Assembly (NCBI GenBank): GCA_964035575.1
Contig: OZ037874.1
Coordinates: 682,001 to 746,000, forward strand
Direction: 5' to 3'
Origin: Rhynchopus sp. YZ270_cl-10
Taxonomy: Eukaryota; Euglenozoa; Diplonemea; Diplonemida; Diplonemidae
Length of the DNA: 64,000 nt
Of this stretch, positions 43,087 through 54,373 are shown piece by piece (within the stretch, counting starts at the first letter, position 1; each line of letters starts with the position of its first letter). The position numbers and the translations under genes were made by a program. The notes below the pieces were generated by a model. It saw nothing but the letters and a program-made list of their open reading frames with translations. It made no database searches and had not been told where the DNA came from.

Positions 43087-44739
43087 ATGTCTGACGCCTC
43101 CAGTGATGACTGGGAAACATGGACCTGCGGGGCTTGTACTATGGAGAACAGCCCGAATGACACACGGTGCACCACGTGCCAGACCCATAAGAGTGCTCGC
43201 GATGACATCTGCGAGACGCTTGCGGCACAGCAGCGGCAGTACGAGGCTTTGGCTCGGAGACATCGAGAGTTGGCGGGAAATGTGACGTCCTCGTCCTCAT
43301 CCTCCTCTTCCTCAGTCCCCGTCCCTGTGCACAGAGATCCATCCGCCGACCTTGCACGCAGCCTGCAACAAGAAAACCAAGCTGCAGAAGCAGCGGCCGC
43401 AGCAGAGGACGCACGCTCTGCAGAGCTGGCCCGCAGCATGGCGTTGGAGGAGGAACAGTTTGTTGCTGCGGATGATTCGTCAGAAGAGCTGGCAAGGAGG
43501 CTGCAGAAGGAATGGGATGACGCGGCTGCGGCTGAAGCATCTAGGCAGGCCATTGCTGATGAGGAGATAGCAAGGTTGTTGGAGATGGATGCGAAGGCTG
43601 CTGAGGAGGAGAAGCAGAGGCAACTGGACATCGACATGGCCATGGCAGTTGCAGAGCAGGAAGAAGACCGTCGCCGAGAGGAAGTGCGCAAACGGCGTGA
43701 CGAAGCTGCTGCCATCTTCATCCGCGATATGTTGAAGCTCGAGGAAGAAGCGATCGAGGGTGACGTCGCCCTCGCACGCTCCATGCAAGAGGAAGAAGGC
43801 GTCTGCACCGCGCGCTGCCGCTTCTGTGCCTCAATCTGTGCCCTCCCAAACCATATCTCTGATTGTGCTGCATTTTGCACAAAGGATGAATGCCAAGCCA
43901 ACGGCAGGGTGCATTGCATGCACAAACACCCATGTGGCCACCCGTGCTGCGGAGTTCGTGGAGAAACCCGACACGTCACAAAATGTGGTGACGCCGCCTG
44001 CAACCCAGGTGGAGTCCCAAATTGCACCATCTGTTTGGATTCCATTAACGAAGCAGGTCTGCCCTGTGTGCAGTTGGACTGTTCTCACGTGTTCCACCAG
44101 GCCTGCTTGTGGGGCCAGCTTGACAGTGCGATTAATGACATTGTTCCGGGGAAGAAGCTGCACTTTGCCTTGATACGGTGCCCTGAGTGTACAGTGTTGA
44201 TGAAAGGCGATCCTGTGGAGAAGAAGATGGAGCCTTTGACTGAGGTGGTGAATGCAGCCTTGGTCGAAGCACGGCGGGTTGTGGGCAGGGAGGAGGTCAA
44301 AGATCTGCAGGAGCTGCTTGCGAGTGACCCAGAGGAGTTTGACCGCCAGGCCTTGAAGACGTTTGCGTTCTTCAAGTGCAGGAAGGAGCACTGCCTGAAG
44401 GTGTTCTGTGGTGGGAGGCAGGCCTGTGGTGAAGCAGGGGATGAAGACCCGAACTACGACCAAGCCATCTGTCCGCAGTGTGAGTATGGTGGCTCAGCTG
44501 CCGTACGCCAGGCCTGCACACGAGGCCACGACGTTGAGGATCTGATGAAGAAGTGTGACTTCTGCTGTGACGTGGCAACCTATGTTTGCAACCTCGGCTC
44601 ACGTGTGCATTTCTGCAATGCATGTCACTCACACCCATACCAAAAAAGGGCGATAAAACCGTGCGTTCCGGAAAACTGCAGACTTGCGAAGATTGGTGCA
44701 GAGTATGTTCAGTTTCTTTATTTTTTTTTACACTGGTGA
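43087..44739 (+). CDS. NZF zinc-finger RING-Cys-relay E3 ubiquitin ligase, copy B
   Basis: 550 residues from the ATG at 43087, chosen because MSDASSDDWETWTCGACTME aligns with the starts of copy A and the PARP proteins. The order is the same as copy A: NZF, Ser-rich linker, MIU-like helices, Cys/His segment, RING ('NCTICLDS' to 'RCPECTV'), tandem-cysteine domain. It has one more MIU-like pair than copy A ('ELARSMALEEEQF' and 'EELARRLQKEWDDA'). C447 and C501, 54 residues apart as in copy A, are the candidate relay cysteines. From the RING to the end the two copies are almost identical, while the helical region varies in repeat number. The two ligases bracket the PARP array on the same strand. 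Confidence 0.9.
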   Translation: MSDASSDDWETWTCGACTMENSPNDTRCTTCQTHKSARDDICETLAAQQRQYEALARRHRELAGNVTSSSSSSSSSVPVPVHRDPSADLARSLQQENQAAEAAAAAEDARSAELARSMALEEEQFVAADDSSEELARRLQKEWDDAAAAEASRQAIADEEIARLLEMDAKAAEEEKQRQLDIDMAMAVAEQEEDRRREEVRKRRDEAAAIFIRDMLKLEEEAIEGDVALARSMQEEEGVCTARCRFCASICALPNHISDCAAFCTKDECQANGRVHCMHKHPCGHPCCGVRGETRHVTKCGDAACNPGGVPNCTICLDSINEAGLPCVQLDCSHVFHQACLWGQLDSAINDIVPGKKLHFALIRCPECTVLMKGDPVEKKMEPLTEVVNAALVEARRVVGREEVKDLQELLASDPEEFDRQALKTFAFFKCRKEHCLKVFCGGRQACGEAGDEDPNYDQAICPQCEYGGSAAVRQACTRGHDVEDLMKKCDFCCDVATYVCNLGSRVHFCNACHSHPYQKRAIKPCVPENCRLAKIGAEYVQFLYFFLHW

Positions 44740-44847
44740 TGGGAACCGGCAATGGGAAAACCGTTTTTAGGGGTGTTTTTTTCGGTAGTTTTTCAGTTTT
44801 GTGAGGAGCACGAATCTCCTCTGTGTAAGGTAGTGGATCAATGAACC

Positions 44848-44853
44848 AATAAA
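44848..44853 (+). terminator. Polyadenylation signal AATAAA after ligase copy B
   Basis: Same position relative to the gene and same flanks as the signal after copy A at 28048. Confidence 0.65.
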
Positions 44854-46069
44854 ATGATTGTTATTTGTAACTCTCGATGTGTGTCACAGCAGAGAGAGGC
44901 GTTCGTCTTCATTATTATATATTTTTCCATCTTCTTGAGTTGCCTGCACTAACAACTACTGTTGTCTTTATGCATCATTATCGTGCATCTGATGCTGTAC
45001 GATGACGATGGTGTTCGGTTCATCTTACAAACATTTCCCCCACAGACACCCTCAAAACGAACGGACCTACGGCCTGGTCATCGGATGCCAGAAATGCTAT
45101 GAGGAGTTGCAGTGAACGTGCACACAGTAGTGGGGGATAGACGGGGTGCATTGATGCAGTGTACACCACGCTGGCCATGCTGGGGTTGGGTGGCGTGATA
45201 GTTTCCTCGTTGCGTGTCCACAGCAGTGCAATGCAGCGGGCGCACCAATGCATCTCACATACTGAACAGTGTGGCATTGAGTGTGGAACCCTGCCACATG
45301 CAGTGGCAACCTTATTTCATAATTTATCTTAGGTTACTAAGCACGAAAAGGCTTAGGGTCATCGAAATACACTCTTCTTTTATTGGGTCGTTTTGTTTTT
45401 TTGAGTCTTTTGTGTGTTTTCTCGAATGTAAAGTATATGAAATTAGTTTTCGGATCGCTTGCATGCGGGGTGATATGTGAAGCACGTTTAAAACTAGAGG
45501 GGGAGAGGAGAAGGGGGAGGGGGGGTACAATTATTGATGTGTGCATTTTTTTTTTTTTGCCCAATTTTGGCTTTAAACCGTTCACAAAAAAAACTCGGCC
45601 TGGGTTTCCTGAATGAAGAAATAAAAGGAGATGAGAGAGTATCGAATCTAATCGGGAATTGCGTCAGAGTTGCCTAGCCCGATGAATCAATTTGAAGCCT
45701 TTTTTTGATAAAAAGGGTGGCTAAGCACGAGAGGCTTAGGTTCCTCTTATAAACTTACCTTTTTTTGTTGTACATTTAGTGCACCCTGCTATACCTTCTA
45801 TTCAGTAGAATAGATGGTGTTGAAATATTTTTTTTTTTTTTGTTCCCCTGCCAACCTTTCCCCAGCCGAAACCTACATCATTACTCAGTGTCCCCAAATG
45901 ATTCCTGTTCTGACTGAGAGGAAGTGGCTGATGGTTTTTTTATCAAAATGTAAACCACGAAATGGATTGTAGTAGGACAGCATGGTTTTCGGGTTCCACC
46001 GCTCCCCCCTTGGTATATTGGTCACGCATATAACACTGCCACGAGAGGGGTTTGCATTTCACGTCACGT

Positions 46070-46116
<47 letters not shown>

Positions 46117-46120
46117 TTTT

Positions 46121-46392
46121 GCACGGTGGCCCAGCGGACCCTTTTGGGGGTACCCCCAAAAGGGGTACCCCGCAGGGTAGGGTACCACACAGGGTAGGGT
46201 CCGCGGGGGGTACCCCCTCGCGTGGGCTACCCCAGGGGGTACCCCACAGGGTTGGGTAGGGTCCGCGCGGGGTACCCTTTGGGGGGTTTGGGGTACCCCG
46301 AGGGGTATCCCCCAGGGTCCGCGGGGGTACCCCATGGGGTACCCCCGCGGACCCTGGGGGGTACCCCCCGGGGTACCCCCTGCACACCCGGT
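46121..46392. repeat. GGGGTACCCC palindrome-rich island
   Basis: About 270 bases consist largely of GGGGTACCCC variants, CCATGGGG and GGGTCCGCG. The same vocabulary frames the hAT element (48605-48769 and 50273-50415). The start TGCACGGTGGCCCA matches, in reverse, the end of the right-hand block (TGGGCCACCGTGTGCA), so these may be copies of one element. Confidence 0.65.
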
Positions 46393-46463
46393 GGCTATTG
46401 CCTCCCAGGGAAAGGGACTCTCAAAAATTTTTTTTTGCCCTATATAGGCCTAATTTCGACGAT

Positions 46464-46965
46464 TTGAGGCCATTAAAAGCAAAAATTGGCACTTTTGAGC
46501 ATCTGTGGGGGTCTAAAACGTGGTTTTGCGCAGCCGATTTTTCGTGGTTTTTTTACCAAAGACAAGTCGATTTTTGACCAATTTTTCATGAAAAATGTGA
46601 AGGAAATCGCTTAGGAACTTAGCTGTGTACGTGTTCTAGCTACTGCATACACCGCGGGGTATAACCAAAATGACCGTATTTTGGCTGAAATTTCGACTTG
46701 ACAATTTTTCCTCGATTTGGTCAATCTGAGGTTTTGTTTGGGGTTTTTGGGCCATTTTATGACCAACCACGCCCGCATACGTGGGAAATTACGCGCGCAA
46801 TGACGACGTCACGGCGTGGGGAGCCCTCGTAATTTCGAGGGGTGCTCCCGTGATCCTTTGAGGCCATTAAAAGCAAAATTTGGCACTTTTGAGCATCTGT
46901 GGGGGTCTAAAACGTGGTTTCGCGCCCGAAAAGTCGTGATTTTACCAAAGACGCGTCGATTTTTG
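46464..46965 (+). repeat. Two diverged direct repeats
   Basis: GAGGCCATTAAAAGCAAAA, GCACTTTTGAGCATCTGTGG and TCGATTTTTGACC occur in the same order at 46464-46580 and 46858-46965, with small differences. Confidence 0.75.
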
Positions 46966-48651
46966 ACCCAAATTTTTTTTTCTTCTCGCCCAAAATCGGG
47001 CGTGGTAGGTCATAAATGGCCCAAAAAATCCAAAGCCTCAATGAGCAAATTGTGAAGAAAAAAAAATTGGTCGAAGTTTTGGTCATTTTTACCATGTGGC
47101 AACAAATAGAATGCAGGTATCAGTATCAGTGGGATTGTTCCTGCAGTGATGTTCTCGTACCTGGAGAGTAGGCCGAGCGAGTGCTGCAAGGTATGTTTTT
47201 AAGCCCCGGTTTTTACACCCCCCCGCTCCCCTTTTCGCCTTTGTCCCGCTCGGATGTAAATCGAAGCATATTTTTATTGTCAAAATTGTCACTTTTACTT
47301 TTTTATCATGGCATCTCGTAACCTCTACAACTCTTTTACGTCAGGGAACCGGATGAGGTGCTACTTCCGGACTGAGGAAGGGCAGTCTTTTACTTTCTTT
47401 TTTGCATGGAAGAGGTACGGAGCGGCTTCTTGTTTGTTTGTTTGATTTTTTTTGTTGTAGTCTCTACTTTTGCACTCAATTTCTCTCAACAGGTACCCGA
47501 ACCGACGACCCTTCATCGTGACAGCGAAACAGTGCCGATGGAAGAGCTGGTGCAATTATTGCAAACCGGGTGGGGACCGCAAAAGTTGGGTTTTTAAACC
47601 AATTTTTCCATTAACCCACCCCATAGACCGCCCCAATTATTATGAAACTCTTAGTCAGTCACTGCTATAGCCATTAACCCAGGGAGCATAGCTAGTGCAA
47701 AAAATTCGACTTCGGGATCCGGAAAGTCTGTCCTCTGCTCTTGCGGAGGACTACAGTAGGCACAAGAAAATATTGCGTTCCCCCAGAAAACCAATTTTTG
47801 TCACAGTAATTTTTGCCCAGGGCATGCTCTTGAAGCATGGCGGCTTGGTGTGAGAAGGGGCAGTGTATTGTTTTGTTCTAGATTTCAACGGTTGTTAGAA
47901 CGAGTCAAGTGGATGCTTATCTAAACACTGACTTTAGTACAGACCCGAGAGATCAGATATGACTTTGAGGAAAGAACAAAGCAATGCATCTGTACCCGCA
48001 CGCCAGGTTGTAGTTACTTCAGAATTTTCTTAAGTTTGCGCGAAAGAGAGCGGGGGCAACTCCTTTGTGTCATGAGTCCGCTGTGCAGCACAAAGCGAGG
48101 AACCTTAAAACACTACCTGCGTGGTGGCTGAATTCACATCCCTTAGAATTACCAGAATTCAGCCTTTGTTGAAGTAACGTACATACTTGTATGTGCGTGT
48201 CACGCTTCTCCACCCTTAAATGGGTGCACTGCTTCACTGCAGCGGGTAAGCCTCTCTCGACTAGTGCGAACTTAAGAATGTTCTGCTGCAACTTACCAAA
48301 ATCGATTTTCTCACCCCAAACACCCGCAACACCCCACCTGCTACTTCGGTAGCCTGTGTTGTTGGGAGTTGGTTCTCATGTTGATCCCCAGTGACTGTCT
48401 TGCACTGCTTCTTCTGAGCCCAACGCTGTTTGGCCTGTCGACGGGGTAATAAATACGAAGACAGGGGGGCGGTGCCAACAATTTTCCGATGATGTAACGT
48501 TTATCTGATTGATTTATCGTTTGATATACCTTGTGTGTCCTTCTTCATGCACACCAAGCAACATATATTGAACGGTATTTTCAAGCGATATTTCGTTATG
48601 TCATCGGGGGGCGGACCCCGCGCGGACCCTTGACTCTGGCACTCTGGCTGT

Positions 48652-48718
48652 ACCTGTGTACCTGTGTACCTGTGTACCTGTGTACCTGTGTACCTGTGTA
48701 CCTGTGTACCTGTGTACC
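48652..48718 (+). repeat. (GTACCTGT)n short satellite
   Basis: About eight octamer units sit inside the left GGGGTACCCC-type block. Confidence 0.9.
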
Positions 48719-48769
48719 CCCAGTGCCAGTCAGGGTCCGCGCGGGGTACCCCAGGGGGTACCCCCGGGG

Positions 48770-50264
48770 CAGTGTTGGCAGAGTACGTGTCCAATTTCAA
48801 AAAGTACGTAAAAAGTACAATAGTACAATAGTACAAAAAGTACGTAAAAAGTACAAAAAATACACAAAAAGTACATCTGGGTTTGTGGCCGGGTTTGTGC
48901 AGCTGGTGTACCAGTGTGGGGGCAAAAAAAAAAGGTTTGGGGGCAGTGTTGGCAGTACGGAAAATGCTCAGTGCACAGAGCTATAAACGGCTTCTCAAGA
49001 ATGTGCGCGTGGTGGGCTCTGGGCGACCTTATGGTACTATGGTACTATGGTACTATGGTACTATGGTACTATGGTACTATGGTACTATGGTACTATGGTA
49101 CTATGGTACTATGGTACTATGGTACTATGGTACTATGGTACTATGGTACTATGGTACTATGGTACTATGGTACTATGGTACTATGGTACTATGGTACTAT
49201 GGTACTATGGTACTATGGTACTATGGTACTATGGTACTATGGTACTATGGTACTATGGTACTATGGTACTATGGTACTATGGTACTATGGTACTATGGTA
49301 CTATGGTACTATGGTACTATGGTACTATGGTACTATGGTACTATGGTACTATGGTACTATGGTACTATGGTACTATGGTACTATGGTACTATGGTACTAT
49401 GGTACTATGGTACTATGGTACTATGGTACTATGGTACTATGGTACTATGGTACTATGGTACTATGGTACTATGGTACTATGGTACTATGGTACTATGGTA
49501 CTATGGTACTATGGTACTATGGTACTATGGTACTATGGTACTATGGTACTATGGTACTATGGTACTATGGTACTATGGTACTATGGTACTATGGTACTAT
49601 GGTACTATGGTACTATGGTACTATGGTACTATGGTACTATGGTACTATGGTACTATGGTACTATGGTACTATGGTACTATGGTACTATGGTACTATGGTA
49701 CTATGGTACTATGGTACTATGGTACTATGGTACTATGGTACTATGGTACTATGGTACTATGGTACTATGGTACTATGGTACTATGGTACTATGGTACTAT
49801 GGTACTATGGTACTATGGTACTATGGTACTATGGTACTATGGCCGAGTTGTCGCAACTCCGTGTGCTCAGACCACTAGTAGGCACCACCTATGATGCCTA
49901 CATAGCCCAGAAGACGGCCACTTCCAGACTTCGGGCGGTTTTGAGCACTACCCCTTCCTTAGTGGGTGATTTTCCCGGGCAAAAACAAAACCCACTCTTA
50001 AGCAAATTACAAAATGACACCCCCCACTGTCGGGGACATGTCAAGGACATGTCAATATGGGCCCTCTCCGGAACACCATTGAATAACAAAAAACCTTTTT
50101 TGAGTGTGATTGGGGTGAAGAGAGGGGAAATACGGATTTTGCTTCGAATTCCCAGGGTAAAATATAGGGTCATAAAGTACGGATTTGGGCGCCAAAAAGT
50201 ACGTCAAAAAGTACAAAAGTACAAAGTACAAAAAGTACAACGTACACGTACTCTGCCAACACTG
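48770..50264. mobile_element. Non-autonomous hAT-type DNA transposon, 1,495 bp
   Basis: The ends are perfect inverted repeats starting CAGTGTTGGCAGAGTACGTG, and CAGTG-TTGGCA is a typical hAT terminus. An 8-bp target duplication, CCCCGGGG, flanks it exactly (48762-48769 and 50265-50272), the hAT length. Subterminal AAAGTAC repeats are present on both sides, as in many hAT families. No transposase is encoded; the middle is an octamer satellite. A second CAGTGTTGGCAGTAC start inside at about 48950 suggests an older nested copy. It sits in a GGGGTACCCC-type island. Confidence 0.88.
49031..49842 (+). repeat. (GGTACTAT)n satellite inside the hAT element
   Basis: About 101 perfect octamers with no stop in any of three frames, giving meaningless frames such as GTMVLWYY. 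It shares the GTACT core with the satellite at 10.4 kb. Confidence 0.97.
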
Positions 50265-50272
50265 CCCCGGGG

Positions 50273-50415
50273 GTAGTCTGGGGGGTACCCCATGGGGTAC
50301 CCCTCAGATTTGGGGGGTACCCCATGGGGTACCCCATGGGGTACCCCATGGGGTACCCCATGGGGTAGTCTGGGGGGTACCCCATGGGGTACCCCCCGCG
50401 GACCCTACCCTAAGG
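50273..50415. repeat. Right part of the GGGGTACCCC island split by the hAT element
   Basis: Runs of GGGGTACCCCAT units continue from the left part at 48605-48769. The hAT insertion separated them. Confidence 0.7.
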
Positions 50416-50649
50416 GTAGGAATGGGCCACCGTGTGCACATTCTCAGGGTGTTAGGGGGGAAGGGCCAATTCGCTGCAAATATGAAGTAATAGTGGAACT
50501 CATCCTCGGCCCGGACCTCGGGTGTCTTACACTAATACAACCAAGTTTTTCAAAGAAGCAAAAATACAGCTACAAATTTACCTTCATGGCAACCAACTAT
50601 TTTTTTTTCTCCTTTGTTATCATAACCACAACAAACACAAACAAAAAAA

Positions 50650-51175
50650 CACGGGTCGGGAAAGATCTTTTTTTTTTTTTTTTTTTTTCGAGAAATATTT
50701 TCGAGAAAAAAAATCCTCTTCTCCCGAAAAAAAAAAAAAAAAAAGATTTTTGGGAGAAAAAAAAAAAGAGAAAAGATTTGAAAATCCTGGGAAAATCCTG
50801 AAAAAATCCTGAAAAATCCTGGAAAAATCCATGAAATTTCATGAAAAATCTCGAGATCTTGAGAAATCTTTGAAAAAAAAAAAAAAAGATTTTCAAAATC
50901 TTTTTTTTTTTTTTCCCAAAAATATTTTTCAAAATCCCAAAAATCTTTTTTATCTTTTTTTTGAGAAAAAAAAGATTTTCAAGATCTTTTTCATCTTTTT
51001 TTCTCTTTTTTTCCTTTTTTTTCCTTTTTTTTCCAGGATTTTTCAAAGATCTCAAAGATCTCGAGAGATCCTGAAAAAAAAAGACAAAAATCCTGAAAAT
51101 CTTGATTTTTTTTTTTTTTCTCCCGAGATTCTCGAAAAAAGACAAAAAAATACAAAAGATCTTTCCTGACCCGTG
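50650..51175. mobile_element. AT-rich foldback element, 526 bp
   Basis: The ends CACGGGTC[G/A]GGAAAGATC are inverted repeats of about 22 bp, and the inside is a symmetrical mass of AAAAATCCTG-type and CAGGATTTTT-type runs, so most of it could fold on itself. No coding sequence. Confidence 0.72.
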
Positions 51176-51721
51176 AAAAAAGCAAGGGTACTTCTTTAGC
51201 ACCCTCTGTACCTTCTTTTCATTAGAAAAAGAATGTATATGAAACAATTTTCTCCTTTTTTTTCCCTTCGAAAAGGCTTGGCGCATCATCCACTTCATTA
51301 TCAATCAAACTTCTTTTTCTTTCTTTTTTTTTGACATTGGTACTGTTGCCCATTACCTTCTAATATCGGTGTTGAGGGTCTTTCTCCCATTGAGGCATGC
51401 TCCCGACAAATTTTTATTTTGCCAAAAAAAAGAAGTAACCAGCGCCCCCCCTCCCCCACCTCTTACCATGTATACTCTAGGAAAGTAAAAAGTGACCCAG
51501 AGTATAAAGAAAAACCACTGCTACACGAAATATACCTGAGTCAAATCAAAGAAGACCCCACAGCATGGCTTTGGGTATTTTAGGGTGGCAGGTGCATATT
51601 TTTTAAATCCCAAATACCCCGTTTTTCCTGGTAAAGAACGAAAAGAAAAGAAGAAAAAATAAATAAATCAGTCGCTGTCACGAAAATGTGTCAAAACTTT
51701 GCTAAATCTGAGTAAAAATTT

Positions 51722-51859
51722 GGTGTGGCTGAAAGGGGGTGCTATGTTTGTGCCATTTTCTGCTATTCTGGGCATCTGGATTTTTTGGTGCGGCTGAAGG
51801 GAGGTGCTATTTTGCTACGTTCTGCTATTTTCTGCTATTTTGGGGTCGTCTGCCACACC
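51722..51859 (+). mobile_element. GGTGTGGC...GCCACACC element, compound copy
   Basis: It starts GGTGTGGCTGAAAGGG and ends GGGGTCGTCTGCCACACC. A second internal start (GGTGCGGCTGAAGGGAGG) shows a partial duplication or one copy inserted in another. TTTTCTGCTA units fill the middle. Confidence 0.7.
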
Positions 51860-52288
51860 AAAAATAGGTTCATTTTCGGACTTTTTTCAATCTTTTTTGA
51901 ATATTTATATTTCGTGGAATCCGCTGATTGCAATGAAATGATTCTCAATATTTTTCAGAAAATGAGTTGATTATAACCCAACTTCAGAGCGGGCCACCAC
52001 GTTTGACACATTTCATGACATCAACTGAAACACATAGTCTAGATGAATGAGGGTGGGGGGGAGGGGACTGGGGGGATGGGAGGGGGACACCCGATGTTGT
52101 CATGCGTTGAAAGCAGGTGTGAGCTGTTCCTCCAGACGGTGGCCCTGTTCGGACATGACGTAACGTTTTCTCAGTGAACTTGCCGAGAGAGAGAGAGTGA
52201 GAGTGTGTGTGTTATGCCCAATCATTTATATATTTATCACCGCCTGAGACCATGAATTTCACGCCCACAATATAACTTCATGATAATA

Positions 52289-53222
52289 ATATATCACACA
52301 TTCTCCGAAATTGCGTATCATTTTTCAGATTTTTCACTCACTCGGCCCAGATGCATATTTTTTATCGTCCGACCCCGGAATTGAACGTTTCGAAACCGCG
52401 CTTTCAAAAGAAATAAAAATCTCAAAAAAATAAAAAAAATCTTTTTTCTGAAATCACCGTGAGAGTTTTTACCTCCTAATCTCAGCAACAGGTGAGAAAA
52501 GGACAGATGCATAATTCTGTCTGAAAATGCGCGGAATGGTGTTTCCGGACTCCAAACTTTTCAAAGAAAAAAAAATCGAGCAATTTAGTCAAAAAACTAT
52601 TAAATTGGATTGGCTCCATTGTAGAACACCCATATACAGGGCAATTTGGCTGCAATTTGGGTGTAAAAATGGGGTTGGCTCCACCGAAACCTGGCTGACA
52701 CATAGTATTTTTCCGGCGGAAAAAAATCGTCAGAATTGAAAGAATTGTTGAAAATAATTCCAAAGAAAAAAAAAAATTGGCAACTTTTGATAAAAACGTT
52801 TTTAGTGGAATAAGTCACCGAAGACCACCCAAAAAGGGGTTTCTAACCTGATCCCTTAGGAAAGTACAGGGAATACCTGAAAACGCCCCTCCCTCCCAAA
52901 ATCCTTTGCGACATGAAGAGAGGCATAAAAAAAATCGTCCGACCCCGGAATTGAACGTTTTCACACCCGATCTTTCAAAATAAAAATAAAAATATTTTTT
53001 TTGGGGCGCGAGAAATTAGTAGGATCCACCCGTCAACGCACACAGACGTTTAATGACCTCAGGGTGCAATATTTTTTTGCAAAAAGGCGCGGAATGGCAT
53101 TTCCGGAGCGATCTGAAAAAATTCCGGGGTCGGAGAATTTTTTTAGTGGAAAAATAGTCACTTTAAATTGGCTCCATGGTTGGTCACAAGTGATACGCAG
53201 TTTCGGAGAATGTGTGATATAT
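52289..53222. mobile_element. Non-autonomous DNA transposon with terminal inverted repeats, 934 bp
   Basis: Ends of about 33 bp beginning ATATATCACACATTCTCCGA are inverted with about one mismatch. Inside are two diverged direct copies of a roughly 560-bp unit (CCGACCCCGGAATTGAACG at 52364 and 52932; CGCGGAATGG near 52530 and 53088). No transposase. Confidence 0.75.
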
Positions 53223-54294
53223 TTTTGATGGGTCCACGAAAGGCACAGTCATCCGTTTTTCTCTCTTTTTGTCTCTTTTTTTGGGTGAGGCGACCAAGCA
53301 TGAGAGGCTCAGGTTCATCCTACCCATCTCTTATTTTAGATTACAAGCACCGTATATAAAAATGTTGGACCGTCTCACAACGCCCCAGAACATGCCCAAA
53401 AACCCCCAACTTTTTGTGATTCACATTGGGTTTCAGTGATTTCCCTTAGGAAAAAAAAGGCAATGGTGAGGGGGGTGAATACAGACAAAAAAGAAAATTG
53501 GTGCTCGGCCAAATTGGTCAAAAAATCCCAGCATTTTTTACGGTACCCTATATAGAGGGGTAGGTAGGCCTGCATCAACAATATATTATCGGAATGTGAT
53601 CAAGGTAACTATGTACGAGAGAGACTTCGGGTTCATCTTGTGAAAATTTTCTGTGTAGTACGGTCCAACATTTTGTATATTTTACGGTATTTTGGATTGT
53701 TTTAGTTCCCCCTCTTTTGCTAACCTGAGGAGGACAAAACAAGCCTCTTTTTTTATAACCAACGTTTTTGCATACAATCGAATCTTTATTGGATTGTATT
53801 TGGCTAATAGAACGGTCACAGCAGAGTTCAGAGTTTATTACAAAGGCACAGAAACCCCTTCCATGCAATCTGTCTTTTTTTCACCCCCAAAGAAAAATAA
53901 AGTCTATTTTTGTGTAGTTCTTGTATAGTACAAAGTACTGCTATTTTGGTCATTGTCAAACCACATTCCAGGGAGGGGGGGGGAAATTGGTGAAAAATGC
54001 AGGAAAATTTTCTCCGGAAAATTCGAAAAAATTAGCTAAACACCCCTGTACCAAAAGTTCTTGACAATAAAAACGACGACGGTGCGTGCTCACTAGCTTT
54101 TATTTACATTTTTTCCCCCCTCCCCCACACTTCACAAGCCCCAAACACCATACGTGCAGCTGCACAACAAAACAAAACAAAAAATACCCCACTCAGCGTC
54201 ACACCTACTTCAGTAGCTCTCAGTGAAGAAAAAAAAGCCTACTTTTTACTTTTTTGAATATCATCAGAAAACAAAATTCTTTGTACAGACGATT
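53223..54294. other. Gene-free region
   Basis: It holds two diverged hairpin elements (53288-53325 and 53604-53640). The rest is AT-rich, with nothing recognised. Confidence 0.5.
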
Positions 54295-54358
54295 GTAGCC
54301 GACGACCCCAAAATAGCAGAAAATGGCAGAAAATAGCACCCCCCCCTTCAGCCACACC
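54295..54358 (-). mobile_element. GGTGTGGC element copy directly upstream of a gene
   Basis: A reversed copy ending CTTCAGCCACACC lies 15 bases before the ATG at 54374, so it must be in the 5' UTR or core promoter of that gene. Its other end is decayed. Confidence 0.65.
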
Positions 54359-54373
54359 AACGATACAAACACA

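Larger units (their letters stand above)
44854..48600. other. Gene-poor repeat region
   Basis: No gene is supported. Contents: the shared NZF downstream block (45010-45130), two hairpin elements (45332-45366, 45716-45757), a CACGAGAGG family copy (45957-46062), a long T-run (about 46080-46117), a GGGGTACCCC palindrome island (46121-46392) and a diverged tandem pair (46464-46580 and 46858-46965). From about 47100 to 48600 I see nothing distinct. Confidence 0.55.

Noticed and set aside
48883-50276. Frames of 330-410 codons rich in GTMVLWYY
   Set aside because: They are translations of the GGTACTAT satellite inside a hAT element.
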